Shown: positions 1-10,187, counted from the stretch's first letter. The stretch is 64,000 nucleotides of DNA from an uncultured bacterium (GCA_902777855.1 CACYVN010000001.1:124001-188000), one strand, 5' to 3'. Notes: generated from the sequence alone by a model not told the origin. Made by a program: numbers and translations.

Positions 1-666
1 TATACCGCTCAAAGATGTACCTGTTTTAGCATTGTAAGATGCATTTTGTAATTCTTTTAAGCTGTATAATACTGCTTCATAAGAACCGGTTGAAGAATTT
101 CTCTGATAGCGTACAAGCCAATCATCATTAGCATATTTCTCCGATGCCATTGCAACATATTGCTGTTCGACCGCCAGCTTTTGTTGTCTCTCTTGTTCTG
201 ACATCGCTACCACTACTTCGTAAGGAATACCGGCTTTTGTAAATTTTTCAATAGAGTAATCATTATTCCCCGCCTCCTGTAATTCAATAGTGCCGATATT
301 ATATTTATCATTTGTTTTTGTAACGACAGAAGTTCCGTTACAAACCATATTGTGTGACGGAATTTCCTGAACATAATTAAGCATATAAAGTCCTGATTTA
401 GCCGTATTTCTTGTAGCTACAAGGGAAGTGACAGTATTTTTTGCACTACCGTCATTAAATGTATAGGTAATTTTTGTATAGTCCGCTGTAGACGGAGGAA
501 CAGGAACCGACATTGAAGTCAGCTGACTATAGTAGTTAGACGATTCGTTCGACAATGTTGTACGCTGCTGGTTTATCTGTTGACCTTCGTACTCAACATT
601 GGTCTTGCGAGCCGTCAAACTCAGAAATCTGGCTTGTGAAGCTGACATTCCCATAGTTTTAAGCAT
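1..666 (-). CDS. Conserved hypothetical protein, 3' part cut by window edge
   Basis: The reading frame is open from an ATG at 666 to the window edge, giving 222 residues with no stop. The start follows a strong AGGAAAGGA ribosome site. The N-terminus reads MLKTMGMSASQARFLSLTAR and is followed by a polar, Gln/Asn-rich segment and no membrane helix. I associate this N-terminal pattern with abundant hypothetical proteins of gut Vampirovibrionia; that is memory, not a search. The function is unknown. It is transcribed away from the polysaccharide locus. Confidence 0.8.
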   Translation of the reverse strand, partial: MLKTMGMSASQARFLSLTARKTNVEYEGQQINQQRTTLSNESSNYYSQLTSMSVPVPPSTADYTKITYTFNDGSAKNTVTSLVATRNTAKSGLYMLNYVQEIPSHNMVCNGTSVVTKTNDKYNIGTIELQEAGNNDYSIEKFTKAGIPYEVVVAMSEQERQQKLAVEQQYVAMASEKYANDDWLVRYQRNSSTGSYEAVLYSLKELQNASYNAKTGTSLSGI

Positions 667-796
667 TCCTTTCCTATATAATTACTCTATAGTTAACACG
701 TCGTAACATGCCGGCAAAAACTTTATAGCTATAAGGAATATTGTTACATATCTTAATATCTTAAAAATTTAAGAATTATAAATACTTATAATTTAG

Positions 797-825
797 TTTA
801 TAATTTTTTGTACTTGTATTATAAT
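797..825 (+). promoter_or_regulatory. Probable promoter of the polysaccharide locus
   Basis: A perfect TATAAT at 820-825 has TTTATA at 797-802, 17 bp upstream. A start near 832 would give a leader of about 42 nt before manC. The flanks are extremely AT-rich, so the -35 box is weakly supported. Confidence 0.45.
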
Positions 826-873
826 ATTTTTAAATTAGAGATGTGAAATATTCTGTTTTATATGGAGGGATAA

Positions 874-2262
874 ATGAAAAGCATTATTTTGGCTGGCGGA
901 AGCGGAAGCAGATTATGGCCGTTATCAAGAGATGAATACCCAAAACAACTATTATCTTTTGATGATAAAGAAAGTTTGTTACAAAAAACATTTAACAGAC
1001 TTTGTTCATTTTCTAAACCCTCAGAAATTGTAACGATTACAAACGTAAAACACTTTCAGAACATAAAACTTCAGCTTAATAAAATTGATAAAAACAATGT
1101 TGTTATCGGAGAACCTATAGGTAAAAACACTGCACCTGCAATAGCATCCACTCTCGAATATTTCAGACAGGCAGGAACAGATGATGACATAGTTCTGATT
1201 GTTCCGTCCGATCATTTGATAAAAGATACTGAAAAATTTAATAAAACCGTTGAACAGGGATTAGCTCTTGCAAAGCAGGGTAACATAGTAACATTTGGAA
1301 TAAAACCAAACTATCCCGAAACCGGTTATGGTTATATTAAAGTTGGGGCACCATTATCTTGCGGATACAAGGTAGAAAAATTTGAAGAAAAACCGGATTT
1401 TGAAACAGCCAAAAAGTATCTTGAAAGCGGAGAATACTACTGGAACGGAGGAATTTTCATGGGCAAAATTTCGACATTTTTGTCTGAATTTGAAAAATAT
1501 GCTCCGGATATTTATAGCAATTTACCGGAATTGAATTTCTTGCAAGATTTAAAAATTAAATATTCGGTCTATGAAAAAATGCCGTCAATATCGGTTGACT
1601 ACGCAATAATGGAAAAATCCGACAAAATTGCACTTGTCGAATTGTTATCAGACTGGAATGACTTGGGCTCGTGGCAATCCATGTATAAAGTTAAAGATAA
1701 AGACAGTGATGGAAATGTTTTAACAGGAAAAGTTATAACGGAAGGTGTAAAAAATTCTTTAATTTATTCACAAAAAGAAGTTGTTGCAGTTTCAGGTTTG
1801 GAAAATATTATTTTAGTTGAAACCGAAGATGCAATAATGGCTTGCAAAATGGATGAATCTCAGGATGTAAAAAAATTGTATGAAAAGCTAAAATCCGTTG
1901 AAAGTGACACGATAAAATTGCACAAAACAGTATTCAGACCCTGGGGCTATTACACCTGCATGAATAGCGGCGAAGGATATTTGACAAAAACAATTTGTGT
2001 TTTACCCAAACAAAAACTTTCAGTACAATCGCACAATCACCGCTCCGAACACTGGGTTGTACTTGAAGGAGAAGCATTAGTTTTGCTTGACGGAGAAAAG
2101 CATTATATAAAATCAGGAGAAAGCATTGATATTCCTGTTCAGGCAAAACACTCACTACAAAATCCTTATGATAAGGAGTTGAAAATTATTGAAGTTCAAA
2201 AGGGTGATTATATATCAGAAGATGACATTATCAGATACGAAGACTGCTACGGCAGAGTATAA
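874..2262 (+). CDS. manC: Mannose-1-phosphate guanylyltransferase / mannose-6-phosphate isomerase
   Basis: This 462-residue protein has the usual length of a bifunctional ManC/CpsB enzyme, which makes GDP-mannose for capsule or O-antigen. Residues 1-30 carry the nucleotidyltransferase signature LAGGSGSRLWPLSR with PKQLL. A FEEKP motif near residue 170 is the sugar-phosphate binding loop. Residues from about 350 form the type II phosphomannose isomerase cupin, with RPWG, the SHNHRSEHW metal ligands and VLEGEA. The ATG follows a GGAGG ribosome site. It opens the polysaccharide locus; nothing suggests damage. Confidence 0.93.
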   Translation: MKSIILAGGSGSRLWPLSRDEYPKQLLSFDDKESLLQKTFNRLCSFSKPSEIVTITNVKHFQNIKLQLNKIDKNNVVIGEPIGKNTAPAIASTLEYFRQAGTDDDIVLIVPSDHLIKDTEKFNKTVEQGLALAKQGNIVTFGIKPNYPETGYGYIKVGAPLSCGYKVEKFEEKPDFETAKKYLESGEYYWNGGIFMGKISTFLSEFEKYAPDIYSNLPELNFLQDLKIKYSVYEKMPSISVDYAIMEKSDKIALVELLSDWNDLGSWQSMYKVKDKDSDGNVLTGKVITEGVKNSLIYSQKEVVAVSGLENIILVETEDAIMACKMDESQDVKKLYEKLKSVESDTIKLHKTVFRPWGYYTCMNSGEGYLTKTICVLPKQKLSVQSHNHRSEHWVVLEGEALVLLDGEKHYIKSGESIDIPVQAKHSLQNPYDKELKIIEVQKGDYISEDDIIRYEDCYGRV

Positions 2263-2393
2263 GAACAAAATAAAGATAATAAAACAATTGCTCTGATGGG
2301 TATTTGCCGGTAATATAATTTCTTAATTTTTTTAATATTTCAATTGTAATGCGGAAATGTTCATGTTACAAAAATATTAGAAGGATATATCAG

Positions 2394-3746
2394 ATGAAAA
2401 GCTTATCAAAATCAACAAGAATTATGTTTTTATTTGACCTGATAGTTTTGTTTGTTTCAACATTTTATTGGGCAAAATTCTTTGATTACACGCCAAAAGC
2501 AGTAACATTATTATGCATTCTTGTTGTAATCGGAGGCTTGACAGTTCTTTATTTAAAAGGCAACTACAAAATCCGTGAATTTAATATCACTGTCAAAAAC
2601 GCATATCTTTTATTTGAAGGTATTGTTATGACCCATGTTTTGCCGGCGTTATATTTACTGATATACGCCGCTTCATTAAAATCTACAATAAATTTTTTAG
2701 CTATAAATGTTTTATCAATATTTATCTTACTAAGATTAGCTCGAGCCGTTAACCATTTTTATTTGTTTAAATATAAAAAAGTAAAAAACATTTTAATACT
2801 TGGCACTGACGAAAGAGCAAGAATTATCGCAGATGAAATTCAGGGGAAATTTGCTCTTAGAATGAAAGTCATCGGTTTCGTTCAGGAAAACGATTCAGAT
2901 GATGAATTTATCTCAGATAACGGTCTTCCTGTCTATAAAGGAATTACCGATTTACAACCAATTATAGATGAAAACAATGTTGATATTGTTGTAATTGCTC
3001 AGCCAACAGAATTGATAATTACAATTCCGAGAGATGTGGCAATATTTAAAATGCCGGATTTTTATGAAATGGTAACAAATAAATATTATATTGACGAAAA
3101 AACAATAACAGAACTTTATTATCAATATGCAACAAATCGTTCAAGAGGTTATGATTTTTGTAAACGTATTTACGATATAATCGCAGCATCAATCATACTT
3201 CTTGTAACTTTACCAATTACTGGATTTACCGCCCTGAGAATATGGTTAACAGACCACGAAAATCCTATATATACACAGACAAGAGTAGGAATCGACGGAA
3301 AAGAATTTAAATGTTATAAATTGCGCACAATGTGGGCAAATAATTATGTTCCCAAAAATCTTAAAAACGGCGGATATGCACAAAATCAGGAAACAGATGA
3401 CCGGGTAATTCCATGGTGCAAATTTGTCAGAAAAGCAAGATTTGACGAAATTCCGCAAATGATAAATATTTTAAAAGGAGAAATGTCTATTGTCGGACCA
3501 AGAGCAGAATGGGATGAAGTAGTTAATATTTATAAAGAGCAAATTCCTTATTATAAGTGCAGAATGTGGGTTAAAACAGGCTGGACAGGCTGGGCTCAAA
3601 TCAATCAGGGTCATTTATTTTCCGTTGATGACGAAGTGGGAAAACTTACTTACGATTTGTATTATATTAAACACCGAAATGTATTTTGGGAAATCTGTAT
3701 TCTCGTTAAAGCAGTATTTATGGCATTAGGAGGTCGTCATGACTAA
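2394..3746 (+). CDS. Undecaprenyl-phosphate sugar phosphotransferase (initiating glycosyltransferase)
   Basis: I place the start at the ATG at 2394, which follows AGAAGGA; an upstream in-frame ATG at 2349 lacks a ribosome site. The 450-residue product has four or so N-terminal membrane helices, a Rossmann-like CoA-binding domain starting at NILILGTDERAR, and a C-terminal bacterial sugar transferase domain. The latter shows YKLRTM, DEIPQ and SIVGPR, the catalytic and substrate motifs of the WcaJ/WbaP family. It would load the first sugar phosphate onto undecaprenyl phosphate at the inner membrane. It overlaps galE by 8 bp, so the two are probably translated together. Confidence 0.9.
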   Translation: MKSLSKSTRIMFLFDLIVLFVSTFYWAKFFDYTPKAVTLLCILVVIGGLTVLYLKGNYKIREFNITVKNAYLLFEGIVMTHVLPALYLLIYAASLKSTINFLAINVLSIFILLRLARAVNHFYLFKYKKVKNILILGTDERARIIADEIQGKFALRMKVIGFVQENDSDDEFISDNGLPVYKGITDLQPIIDENNVDIVVIAQPTELIITIPRDVAIFKMPDFYEMVTNKYYIDEKTITELYYQYATNRSRGYDFCKRIYDIIAASIILLVTLPITGFTALRIWLTDHENPIYTQTRVGIDGKEFKCYKLRTMWANNYVPKNLKNGGYAQNQETDDRVIPWCKFVRKARFDEIPQMINILKGEMSIVGPRAEWDEVVNIYKEQIPYYKCRMWVKTGWTGWAQINQGHLFSVDDEVGKLTYDLYYIKHRNVFWEICILVKAVFMALGGRHD

Positions 3747-4740
3747 TAAAAAAATATTAGTAACAGGCGGAGCAGGTTATATAGGAAGCCATTGCGTACT
3801 TGCACTTTTGAACAAAGAATACGAAGTTGTTATTTTTGATAATCTGTCAACAGGACATATTGAAACGGTAGAAACCCTTCAAAAGTACGGGAAAGTAAAT
3901 TTTTACAAAGGTGATTTGCTGAATACACCATCATTAGATGAAGTATTTGAAAAAGAAAATATTGATGCGGTTATTCATTTTGCAGCATTTTCTCAGGTCG
4001 GAGAAAGTGTAACAGATCCGCAAAAATATTATATAAACAATGTATGCGGGACTTTGAATTTATTGCAGGCAATGTTAAAACATAATGTTAAACAAATTGT
4101 ATTTTCTTCAACAGCTGCAACGTACGGAGAACCTGTTTATACCCCGATAGATGAAAAGCATCCTCAACAACCTATAAATACATACGGTCAAACCAAATTA
4201 ATGATTGAAAAAATTATGGATGATTATGACAGAGCTTACGGTTTAAAATCTGTTCGCCTGAGGTATTTTAATGTCGCAGGAGCAGACAGCCAAAACAGAG
4301 TCGGAGAATGGCACAATCCGGAAACTCATTTAATACCGAATATATTAAAATCTACATTCTCAGGCGGCAAAACATTTGAAATGTACGGAACTGATTATGA
4401 TACCAAAGACGGAACCTGTGTCCGCGATTATATAAATGTTGAAGATTTGTCAGATGCCCACGTTTTAGCACTTAAATATCTTGAAAACGGTGGAGAAACT
4501 GACTATTTTAATCTCGGAACAAATGAAGGGAATACGGTAAAAGAAGTATTTAAGGCTTGCGAAGGTATAACGGGACAAAATATTCCAGTTAATATTTGCC
4601 CAAGACGAGAAGGAGACCCTGCAGTTTTGGTCGCAGATAATTCTAAAGCAAAGGGAATTTTAAACTGGGAACCTGAAAAAGAATTGAAATACAGTATTAA
4701 AACAGCTTACCAATGGGAGAAAATAAATGAATTACGATAA
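3739..4740 (+). CDS. galE: UDP-glucose 4-epimerase
   Basis: A 333-residue extended SDR of normal GalE length. It carries the NAD-binding GGAGYIGSH at residues 10-18, the SSTAATYG strand, the YGQTK catalytic Tyr/Lys motif near residue 150 and RYFNVAGA, all typical of GalE. It interconverts UDP-glucose and UDP-galactose for polysaccharide synthesis. It overlaps both the upstream transferase (8 bp) and the downstream epimerase (14 bp), indicating one operon. Confidence 0.93.
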   Translation: MTNKKILVTGGAGYIGSHCVLALLNKEYEVVIFDNLSTGHIETVETLQKYGKVNFYKGDLLNTPSLDEVFEKENIDAVIHFAAFSQVGESVTDPQKYYINNVCGTLNLLQAMLKHNVKQIVFSSTAATYGEPVYTPIDEKHPQQPINTYGQTKLMIEKIMDDYDRAYGLKSVRLRYFNVAGADSQNRVGEWHNPETHLIPNILKSTFSGGKTFEMYGTDYDTKDGTCVRDYINVEDLSDAHVLALKYLENGGETDYFNLGTNEGNTVKEVFKACEGITGQNIPVNICPRREGDPAVLVADNSKAKGILNWEPEKELKYSIKTAYQWEKINELR

Positions 4741-5647
4741 AAAAACAGTTTTAGTCACTGGCGGTGCAGGATTTATAGGTAAACACACCGTTAAATCCTT
4801 AGTTGACAATGGCTTTGACGTTATTGTCGCCGACAGAAAAGAACAACCTTCGGATTTGAATTGCAAATATTATCAGGTCGATGTTGCATCAGATGAATTT
4901 GAAAATATATTCAAAGAAAACCTTGTAGATAATATAATTCATCTTGCAGCTCTGCCGTCAGTTGCAGATTCTATAGCAATGCCTCTTGTTGACTGCCACG
5001 ACAATTATCAGGCAACAGTAAATGTTTGTACAACTGCGAAAAAATACGGAGTAAAGAAAATCGTATTTTCTTCAACTGCAGCTGTTTATGCAAATCCGCA
5101 ATATCTGCCTGTTGATGAAAAGCACCCTACATCTTATCTTTCACCTTATGCTATAACCAAAAATGCATCAGAAAACTTTATTAAATATTGCGGTATTGAC
5201 TATATAATTTTCCGTTACGCAAATGTATACGGAGTAGGTCAGGACGCATTTGGAGAAGCAGGTGTTGTTGCAAAATTCTTCGATTTAATGACACAGAATA
5301 AGCCTGTTCAAATTCATGGTAACGGCAAACAGTACAGAGATTTTATTTATGTATCAGATGTGGCAAAATCAAATGTTTTAGCACTGCAAACAGACGTTAG
5401 TAATGAAATCATAAATGTTTCAACAAACAAGAAAACATCTATTAATGATTTATTTGAAGTATTAAAAGAAGAATTAAATTATACAATAGAGCCGATTTAT
5501 ACAGAATCAAGAGCAGGTGATATAGAAAAATCTATTCTGAATAACGGGAAACTGATTTCTATGTTTGATTTTACTCCGTCTATTGATATAAGAACAGGGA
5601 TAAAAACTATGATTGAGAATTACAAACAACAAGGAGCCTATGCTTAA
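4727..5647 (+). CDS. NAD-dependent nucleotide-sugar epimerase/dehydratase
   Basis: A 306-residue extended SDR with GGAGFIGKH at the N-terminus, SSTAAVYA and a YAITK catalytic motif near residue 150. It resembles UDP-glucose, UDP-glucuronate or UDP-GlcNAc 4-epimerases, but the substrate cannot be read from sequence. It is a distant paralogue of the preceding GalE and overlaps it by 14 bp. Its role is supply of a second nucleotide sugar to the same polymer. Confidence 0.88.
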   Translation: MNYDKKTVLVTGGAGFIGKHTVKSLVDNGFDVIVADRKEQPSDLNCKYYQVDVASDEFENIFKENLVDNIIHLAALPSVADSIAMPLVDCHDNYQATVNVCTTAKKYGVKKIVFSSTAAVYANPQYLPVDEKHPTSYLSPYAITKNASENFIKYCGIDYIIFRYANVYGVGQDAFGEAGVVAKFFDLMTQNKPVQIHGNGKQYRDFIYVSDVAKSNVLALQTDVSNEIINVSTNKKTSINDLFEVLKEELNYTIEPIYTESRAGDIEKSILNNGKLISMFDFTPSIDIRTGIKTMIENYKQQGAYA

Positions 5648-5712
5648 TCTCATAAAGAATTTCCAAATAGATTAATATACCCTCACGTAGCTGAAAGGAA
5701 AAATGAAATTTT

Positions 5713-6963
5713 ATGTCAGAAGCAAAACGCAATTTACTGGAAAATTTTTTATCTTTAGGTGCATTGCAAATTGTGGGATACATTATACCCTTAATTAATT
5801 TACCATATCTTTCTCGTATTTTGGGAGTTGAAAAATTCGGATTGGTATTTTTTGCGTTCGCATTTATGCAATACTTTATTATGCTTACTGACTATGGCTT
5901 TGGGCTGTCTGCTACACGTGAAATTGCTATTAACAGACATAATTCAAACAATATATCAAATATTTTCAGCGCAGTAACTTTTATAAAATTTTGCCTGCTT
6001 ATTATAAGCTTTTTAATTCTTTGCATAATGATAATTTTTATACCTAAGTTACATCAGAACTGGCTCATTTTTATTTTGTCTTTTTTGATGGTTGTAGGAA
6101 ATGCCATCTATCCTGTCTGGTTTTTCCAGGGTATGGAAAGAATGAAATATATTACTTTCTTAAATATTTTAGCTAAAATAATATTTTTGGTTCTAATCTT
6201 TATATTCGTAAAAAAAGAAAGTGACTATATAATAGTACCTTTGCTTAATTCTTTAGGCTTTTTAGTTTCAGGAATAATAGGTATGTATTTTGCAATTAAA
6301 GAACTTGGAGCAAGATTATATATCCCCAAATGGAGCACCATAAAAAAACAATTCAAATACAGTAGCGAATTTTTCTTATCCAGAGCATCTTTATCCATAT
6401 TTACAAACACAAACAGTTTTTGCTTAGGCTTAATCAGTTCTACAATTATGGTCGGCTACTATGTTGCGGCAGAAAAAATTTATGCAGCCATCAGCGGTTT
6501 AGTCGGGCCCATTACAGGTGCTTTATATCCGTTTATTGCCAAAAATAAAGATATAAAATTATACAAAAAAATATTTACAGGTGTTGTTATTGTAAATATT
6601 TTCATTTGTGCCTTTGTATTTATATTTGCACCTGACATAATTACAATATTTTACGGAAAAGATATGTATAATGCATACAAAATTTTAAGAATATTCTGTT
6701 TCTTAACAATGATATCAGTTCCGCACATGATGTTAGGATATCCGCTATTAGGAGCCATGGGGTATACAAAACAAGTTAATGCAAGTATAATAATTTCATC
6801 TTTTATTCACATAATAGGGCTTACAACACTGTATTTTACAGGAATTATGAATATATATACAATCGCTCTTATGGTTCTGGTAACAGAGAGTTTTGTCTTT
6901 ATACTCAGAGGATACTGGGTATTAAAATATAAATTACTAAAAACAAATAAGGAGGTAATATAA
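5713..6963 (+). CDS. Wzx-type polysaccharide flippase
   Basis: A 416-residue, very hydrophobic protein with about 12 membrane segments. The N-terminal region (NFLSLGALQIVGYIIPLINL, then YLSRILGVEKFG) is typical of the MOP/Wzx exporter family, which moves undecaprenyl-linked repeat units across the inner membrane. Its place next to an initiating transferase and Wzz fits a Wzx/Wzy-dependent route. No Wzy polymerase or further glycosyltransferases are visible in the window. It overlaps the next gene by 1 bp. Confidence 0.88.
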   Translation: MSEAKRNLLENFLSLGALQIVGYIIPLINLPYLSRILGVEKFGLVFFAFAFMQYFIMLTDYGFGLSATREIAINRHNSNNISNIFSAVTFIKFCLLIISFLILCIMIIFIPKLHQNWLIFILSFLMVVGNAIYPVWFFQGMERMKYITFLNILAKIIFLVLIFIFVKKESDYIIVPLLNSLGFLVSGIIGMYFAIKELGARLYIPKWSTIKKQFKYSSEFFLSRASLSIFTNTNSFCLGLISSTIMVGYYVAAEKIYAAISGLVGPITGALYPFIAKNKDIKLYKKIFTGVVIVNIFICAFVFIFAPDIITIFYGKDMYNAYKILRIFCFLTMISVPHMMLGYPLLGAMGYTKQVNASIIISSFIHIIGLTTLYFTGIMNIYTIALMVLVTESFVFILRGYWVLKYKLLKTNKEVI

Positions 6964-7661
6964 TGACAACAATAGGATTAATTATAGCCGGGGGAGTCGG
7001 TGCGAGAATGCAGCAGGCGATTCCAAAACAATTTATGACCGTTTACGATAAACCAATTATCGCTTACACAATGGAGAAATTTGAAAACCATCCGGCAATA
7101 GATGTAATAGCAGTAGTTTGTCTTGATGGTTGGGATAATGTTCTTGCAAGTTACGCAAAACAATATAATATAACAAAACTTAAACATATAATTCCCGCAG
7201 GTGCCGTAGGACAAGAATCAATTAAAAACGGAATTTTTGAGTTAGAAAAACATTATGATAAAGATTCTATCGTTTTAATTCATGATGCTATACGTCCAAA
7301 CCTTTCTAAAGATATAATTTCAGATTGTATAAGTTCAATAAAGAGAAACGGATATACTGTTGTAGTTGTTCCATGCAATGAAGCAATGATGGAAACATAT
7401 GATTTTGAAAGTTCTGAAAAATCTTTTCCGCGCGACAATTTAAAAAGAACACAAACTCCTCAAGGAGCGACTTTAGGAGATCTTGTAGATTTACATAACA
7501 AAGCGAAAGAAAAAGGTATTACAAATTCTATTGCAACTTGTACTTTAGTAACCGAAATCGGGAAGAAAATATATTTTTCAGCCGGTTCAAGCAAAAATAT
7601 TAAAATTACGACTCAGGAAGATATTGATATTTTTAAAGCTTTATTAAAACAAGGAGAATAA
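6963..7661 (+). CDS. IspD/TarI-like cytidylyltransferase
   Basis: A 232-residue member of the IspD family, with the CTP-binding loop GGVGARMQ followed by IPKQF, VLIHDAIRP near residue 104 and the RTQTPQG loop. Such enzymes make CDP-methylerythritol (IspD) or CDP-ribitol (TarI). Because it lies in a polysaccharide operon and a second copy is 1.8 kb away, a CDP-polyol or CDP-sugar product is more likely than isoprenoid synthesis; this is inference. It starts 1 bp inside the flippase gene after a GGAGG site. Confidence 0.85.
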   Translation: MTTIGLIIAGGVGARMQQAIPKQFMTVYDKPIIAYTMEKFENHPAIDVIAVVCLDGWDNVLASYAKQYNITKLKHIIPAGAVGQESIKNGIFELEKHYDKDSIVLIHDAIRPNLSKDIISDCISSIKRNGYTVVVVPCNEAMMETYDFESSEKSFPRDNLKRTQTPQGATLGDLVDLHNKAKEKGITNSIATCTLVTEIGKKIYFSAGSSKNIKITTQEDIDIFKALLKQGE

Positions 7662-8705
7662 ATGTACGCAAATAATTCATTATATATAGAGGACATTAAA
7701 AGAATTTTAAAGTTTGATTATTCCTTTTTAAAGGATAAAACAATATTTATCACAGGTTCAAGCGGGTTAGTAGGCTCTTGCCTGATTGATGTATTAATGT
7801 ATCTTAACAAGGCATTAAATTATAATATCAAGATTATAGCAACATTCAGATCTGAAACAAGTGCCCAAAAACGTTTTTACGACTATTTAAATGACAATCA
7901 TTTCAATATTTTAATTCAGAATATTAATGAATCCATAAAGTATGATGAAAACATAGATTATATAATACATACAGCAAGTAATACACATCCGGCACTTTAT
8001 GCCCAAAATCCTGCCGAAACCATAAAGCTTAATGTTTTAGGTACGCTTAATATTTTAGATTTCGCAAAAAAATATCCTCATTCAAAAACTATTTTTACAT
8101 CTACGTTAGAAGTGTATGGGGAGAATGAGAATTTAGAAAAATTTAAAGAAGATGATATTGGATATATCAACTTTATGAAAGCAAGAGCTTGTTATCCTGA
8201 AAGCAAAAGAGTATGTGAAACACTTTGTCATTCATACAAACAAGAATATAATGTAAATTTTAACATTGTAAGATTAGGATATATATATGGTCCAACTGTT
8301 AAAACAGATAGTTCGAAAGCAGATGTACAGTTTTTAAATAAAGCTTTGAACTCGGAAAATATTGTAATGAAAAGCAAAGGAATGCAAAGACGTTCATATT
8401 GCTATGTATTAGATACGGTTTCTGCAATATTGACAGTATTATATAAAGGAGTTTCCGGAGAAACATATAATATTGCTAATCAAAACGGGAATATTCTCCT
8501 GCGAGATTTTGCTCAAACTCTTGCAGAAATAGCAGGAGTTAAAATAATTTTTGAGCTCCCTACTGAAGCAGAAAAATTAGGTTATTCAACAGTCCAAAAT
8601 TCGACATTAGATAGTGCGAAATTAGAATCCTTAGGCTGGGAATCCGAATTCACATTTAGAGAAGGAATAGAACATACATATAATATAAAGAGGGAAATAT
8701 GTTAG
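7662..8705 (+). CDS. NAD-dependent epimerase/reductase (extended SDR)
   Basis: A 347-residue extended SDR. The nucleotide loop reads ITGSSGLVGS, the Asn/Ser strand IFTSTLEVYGE, and the catalytic motif YPESK lies near residue 179. The family includes epimerases, dehydratases and reductases of sugars. It begins right after the cytidylyltransferase stop and overlaps the following aldolase gene, so it probably acts on the same CDP-linked or phosphorylated substrate. The exact reaction is unknown. Confidence 0.82.
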   Translation: MYANNSLYIEDIKRILKFDYSFLKDKTIFITGSSGLVGSCLIDVLMYLNKALNYNIKIIATFRSETSAQKRFYDYLNDNHFNILIQNINESIKYDENIDYIIHTASNTHPALYAQNPAETIKLNVLGTLNILDFAKKYPHSKTIFTSTLEVYGENENLEKFKEDDIGYINFMKARACYPESKRVCETLCHSYKQEYNVNFNIVRLGYIYGPTVKTDSSKADVQFLNKALNSENIVMKSKGMQRRSYCYVLDTVSAILTVLYKGVSGETYNIANQNGNILLRDFAQTLAEIAGVKIIFELPTEAEKLGYSTVQNSTLDSAKLESLGWESEFTFREGIEHTYNIKREIC

Positions 8706-9382
8706 AACAATTAAAACAAGAAGTTTTTGAAGCAAATTTATTATTGGCAAAATATAATCTCGTAATTTTTACCTGGGGTAATGTATCCGCAAAGCAGGAT
8801 AATTACATAGTTATAAAGCCATCAGGAGTTAAATATGAAAATATGAGTTCCAAAGACATGGTAGTACTTGATCTTGACGGCAACATTATTGAAGGGGATT
8901 ACAGACCATCCTCAGATACACCTACTCATTTAGAATTATATAAAGCATTTTCTGATATAAAAGGTATTTGCCATACACATTCAACTTATGCGACATCTTT
9001 TGCGCAAGCAGGAAAAGGTATAGATTGTTTTGGCACTACACATGCAGATTATTTTTATGGAACAATTCCTTGCACCAGAAATTTAACCCAAGAAGAAGTG
9101 GAACAAAATTATGAAAAAAACACAGGCAAAGTGATAATAGAAACATTTAATAATAAAGATTACAAGGCAATTCCCGGAGTACTTGTAAATTCTCACGGAG
9201 TTTTTTCATGGGGAAAAAACGCAATAGAATCTGTTCATAATGCACGTGTTATGGAAGAACTTGCCGAAATGAACATGAATACACTATTTTTAAATTCAGG
9301 CAAGAACATAATACAACAATATATATTGGACAAACACTATAACCGAAAACACGGCAAAAATGCATATTATGGGCAAAGATAA
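8699..9382 (+). CDS. Class II aldolase / L-ribulose-5-phosphate 4-epimerase-like (AraD family)
   Basis: A 227-residue AraD/FucA family protein of normal length. The metal-binding HTHS and the later SHGVFSWG histidine are present, with GNVSAK and KPSG motifs for phosphate binding near the N-terminus. Family members epimerise L-ribulose 5-phosphate or cleave fuculose 1-phosphate. In this context it probably supplies a pentose phosphate for the neighbouring cytidylyltransferases. It overlaps the upstream SDR by 7 bp. Confidence 0.85.
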   Translation: MLEQLKQEVFEANLLLAKYNLVIFTWGNVSAKQDNYIVIKPSGVKYENMSSKDMVVLDLDGNIIEGDYRPSSDTPTHLELYKAFSDIKGICHTHSTYATSFAQAGKGIDCFGTTHADYFYGTIPCTRNLTQEEVEQNYEKNTGKVIIETFNNKDYKAIPGVLVNSHGVFSWGKNAIESVHNARVMEELAEMNMNTLFLNSGKNIIQQYILDKHYNRKHGKNAYYGQR

Positions 9383-9491
9383 AATAAATGAATATTTTTT
9401 CTTTGTACTATTTAGTAAAAAAATCTATATACATTAATAAACTTATGACTGATTATATCTTAAAATTGTTTTTAAAAACGGAGTTTATACA

Positions 9492-10181
9492 ATGAAAAAT
9501 TACGCAATAATATTAGCATCAGGAAACGGTAAGCGATTTGGAGCAAATATACCAAAACAATTTGTTCAAATAGCAGGAAAAACTATTTTGGAACATACGA
9601 TTGAAGTTTTTGAAAAATCTGCTCAGATTAATGAAATTATTATTGTTATAACTCCGGAATACAAAACAACAGCAGCAAAGATTTTGGCAAAAAATAATTA
9701 TATAAAAGTCTCAAAACTTATTGACGGGGGGAAAATAAGAAAAGAAAGTTCATTAATCGGAATCAATTCTATTACTGATAAGGAAGCAAATGTTCTTATT
9801 CACGACTGTGCAAGACCATTTTTAACACAAAAAATCATTTCTGACTGCCTTGAAGCTCTTGAAAAATATAATGCTGTTGTGCCTGCGATACCAACATCTG
9901 ATACAATTTATGAAATTGAAGAAAATAATATTATAAACAATGTTCCAAACAGAGAAATTCTCAGGAATGCACAGACTCCCCAATGCTTTAAGCTTTCTGT
10001 TATCAAAAAAGCCCATGAATTATCAAAAAACGATACAAATTTTACTGATGATTGCGCCTTAGTCGTAAAACACAATTTAGCAAAAGTTTTCGTCGTTAAT
10101 GGCGATACCAAGAATATTAAAATAACTTACCCTAATGATATTATTATTGCCGAGATTATATTAAAAAATAAAAATAAATAA
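9492..10181 (+). CDS. IspD-like cytidylyltransferase, second copy
   Basis: A 229-residue IspD family protein with ASGNGKRFG, IPKQF, VLIHDCARP and the RNAQTPQ loop. It differs clearly from the copy at 6963. One of the two could be the housekeeping 2-C-methyl-D-erythritol 4-phosphate cytidylyltransferase, or both could serve the polysaccharide. It stands 109 bp after the aldolase gene, so it may have its own promoter. A bidirectional terminator follows. Confidence 0.85.
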   Translation: MKNYAIILASGNGKRFGANIPKQFVQIAGKTILEHTIEVFEKSAQINEIIIVITPEYKTTAAKILAKNNYIKVSKLIDGGKIRKESSLIGINSITDKEANVLIHDCARPFLTQKIISDCLEALEKYNAVVPAIPTSDTIYEIEENNIINNVPNREILRNAQTPQCFKLSVIKKAHELSKNDTNFTDDCALVVKHNLAKVFVVNGDTKNIKITYPNDIIIAEIILKNKNK

Positions 10182-10187
10182 TAAAAA

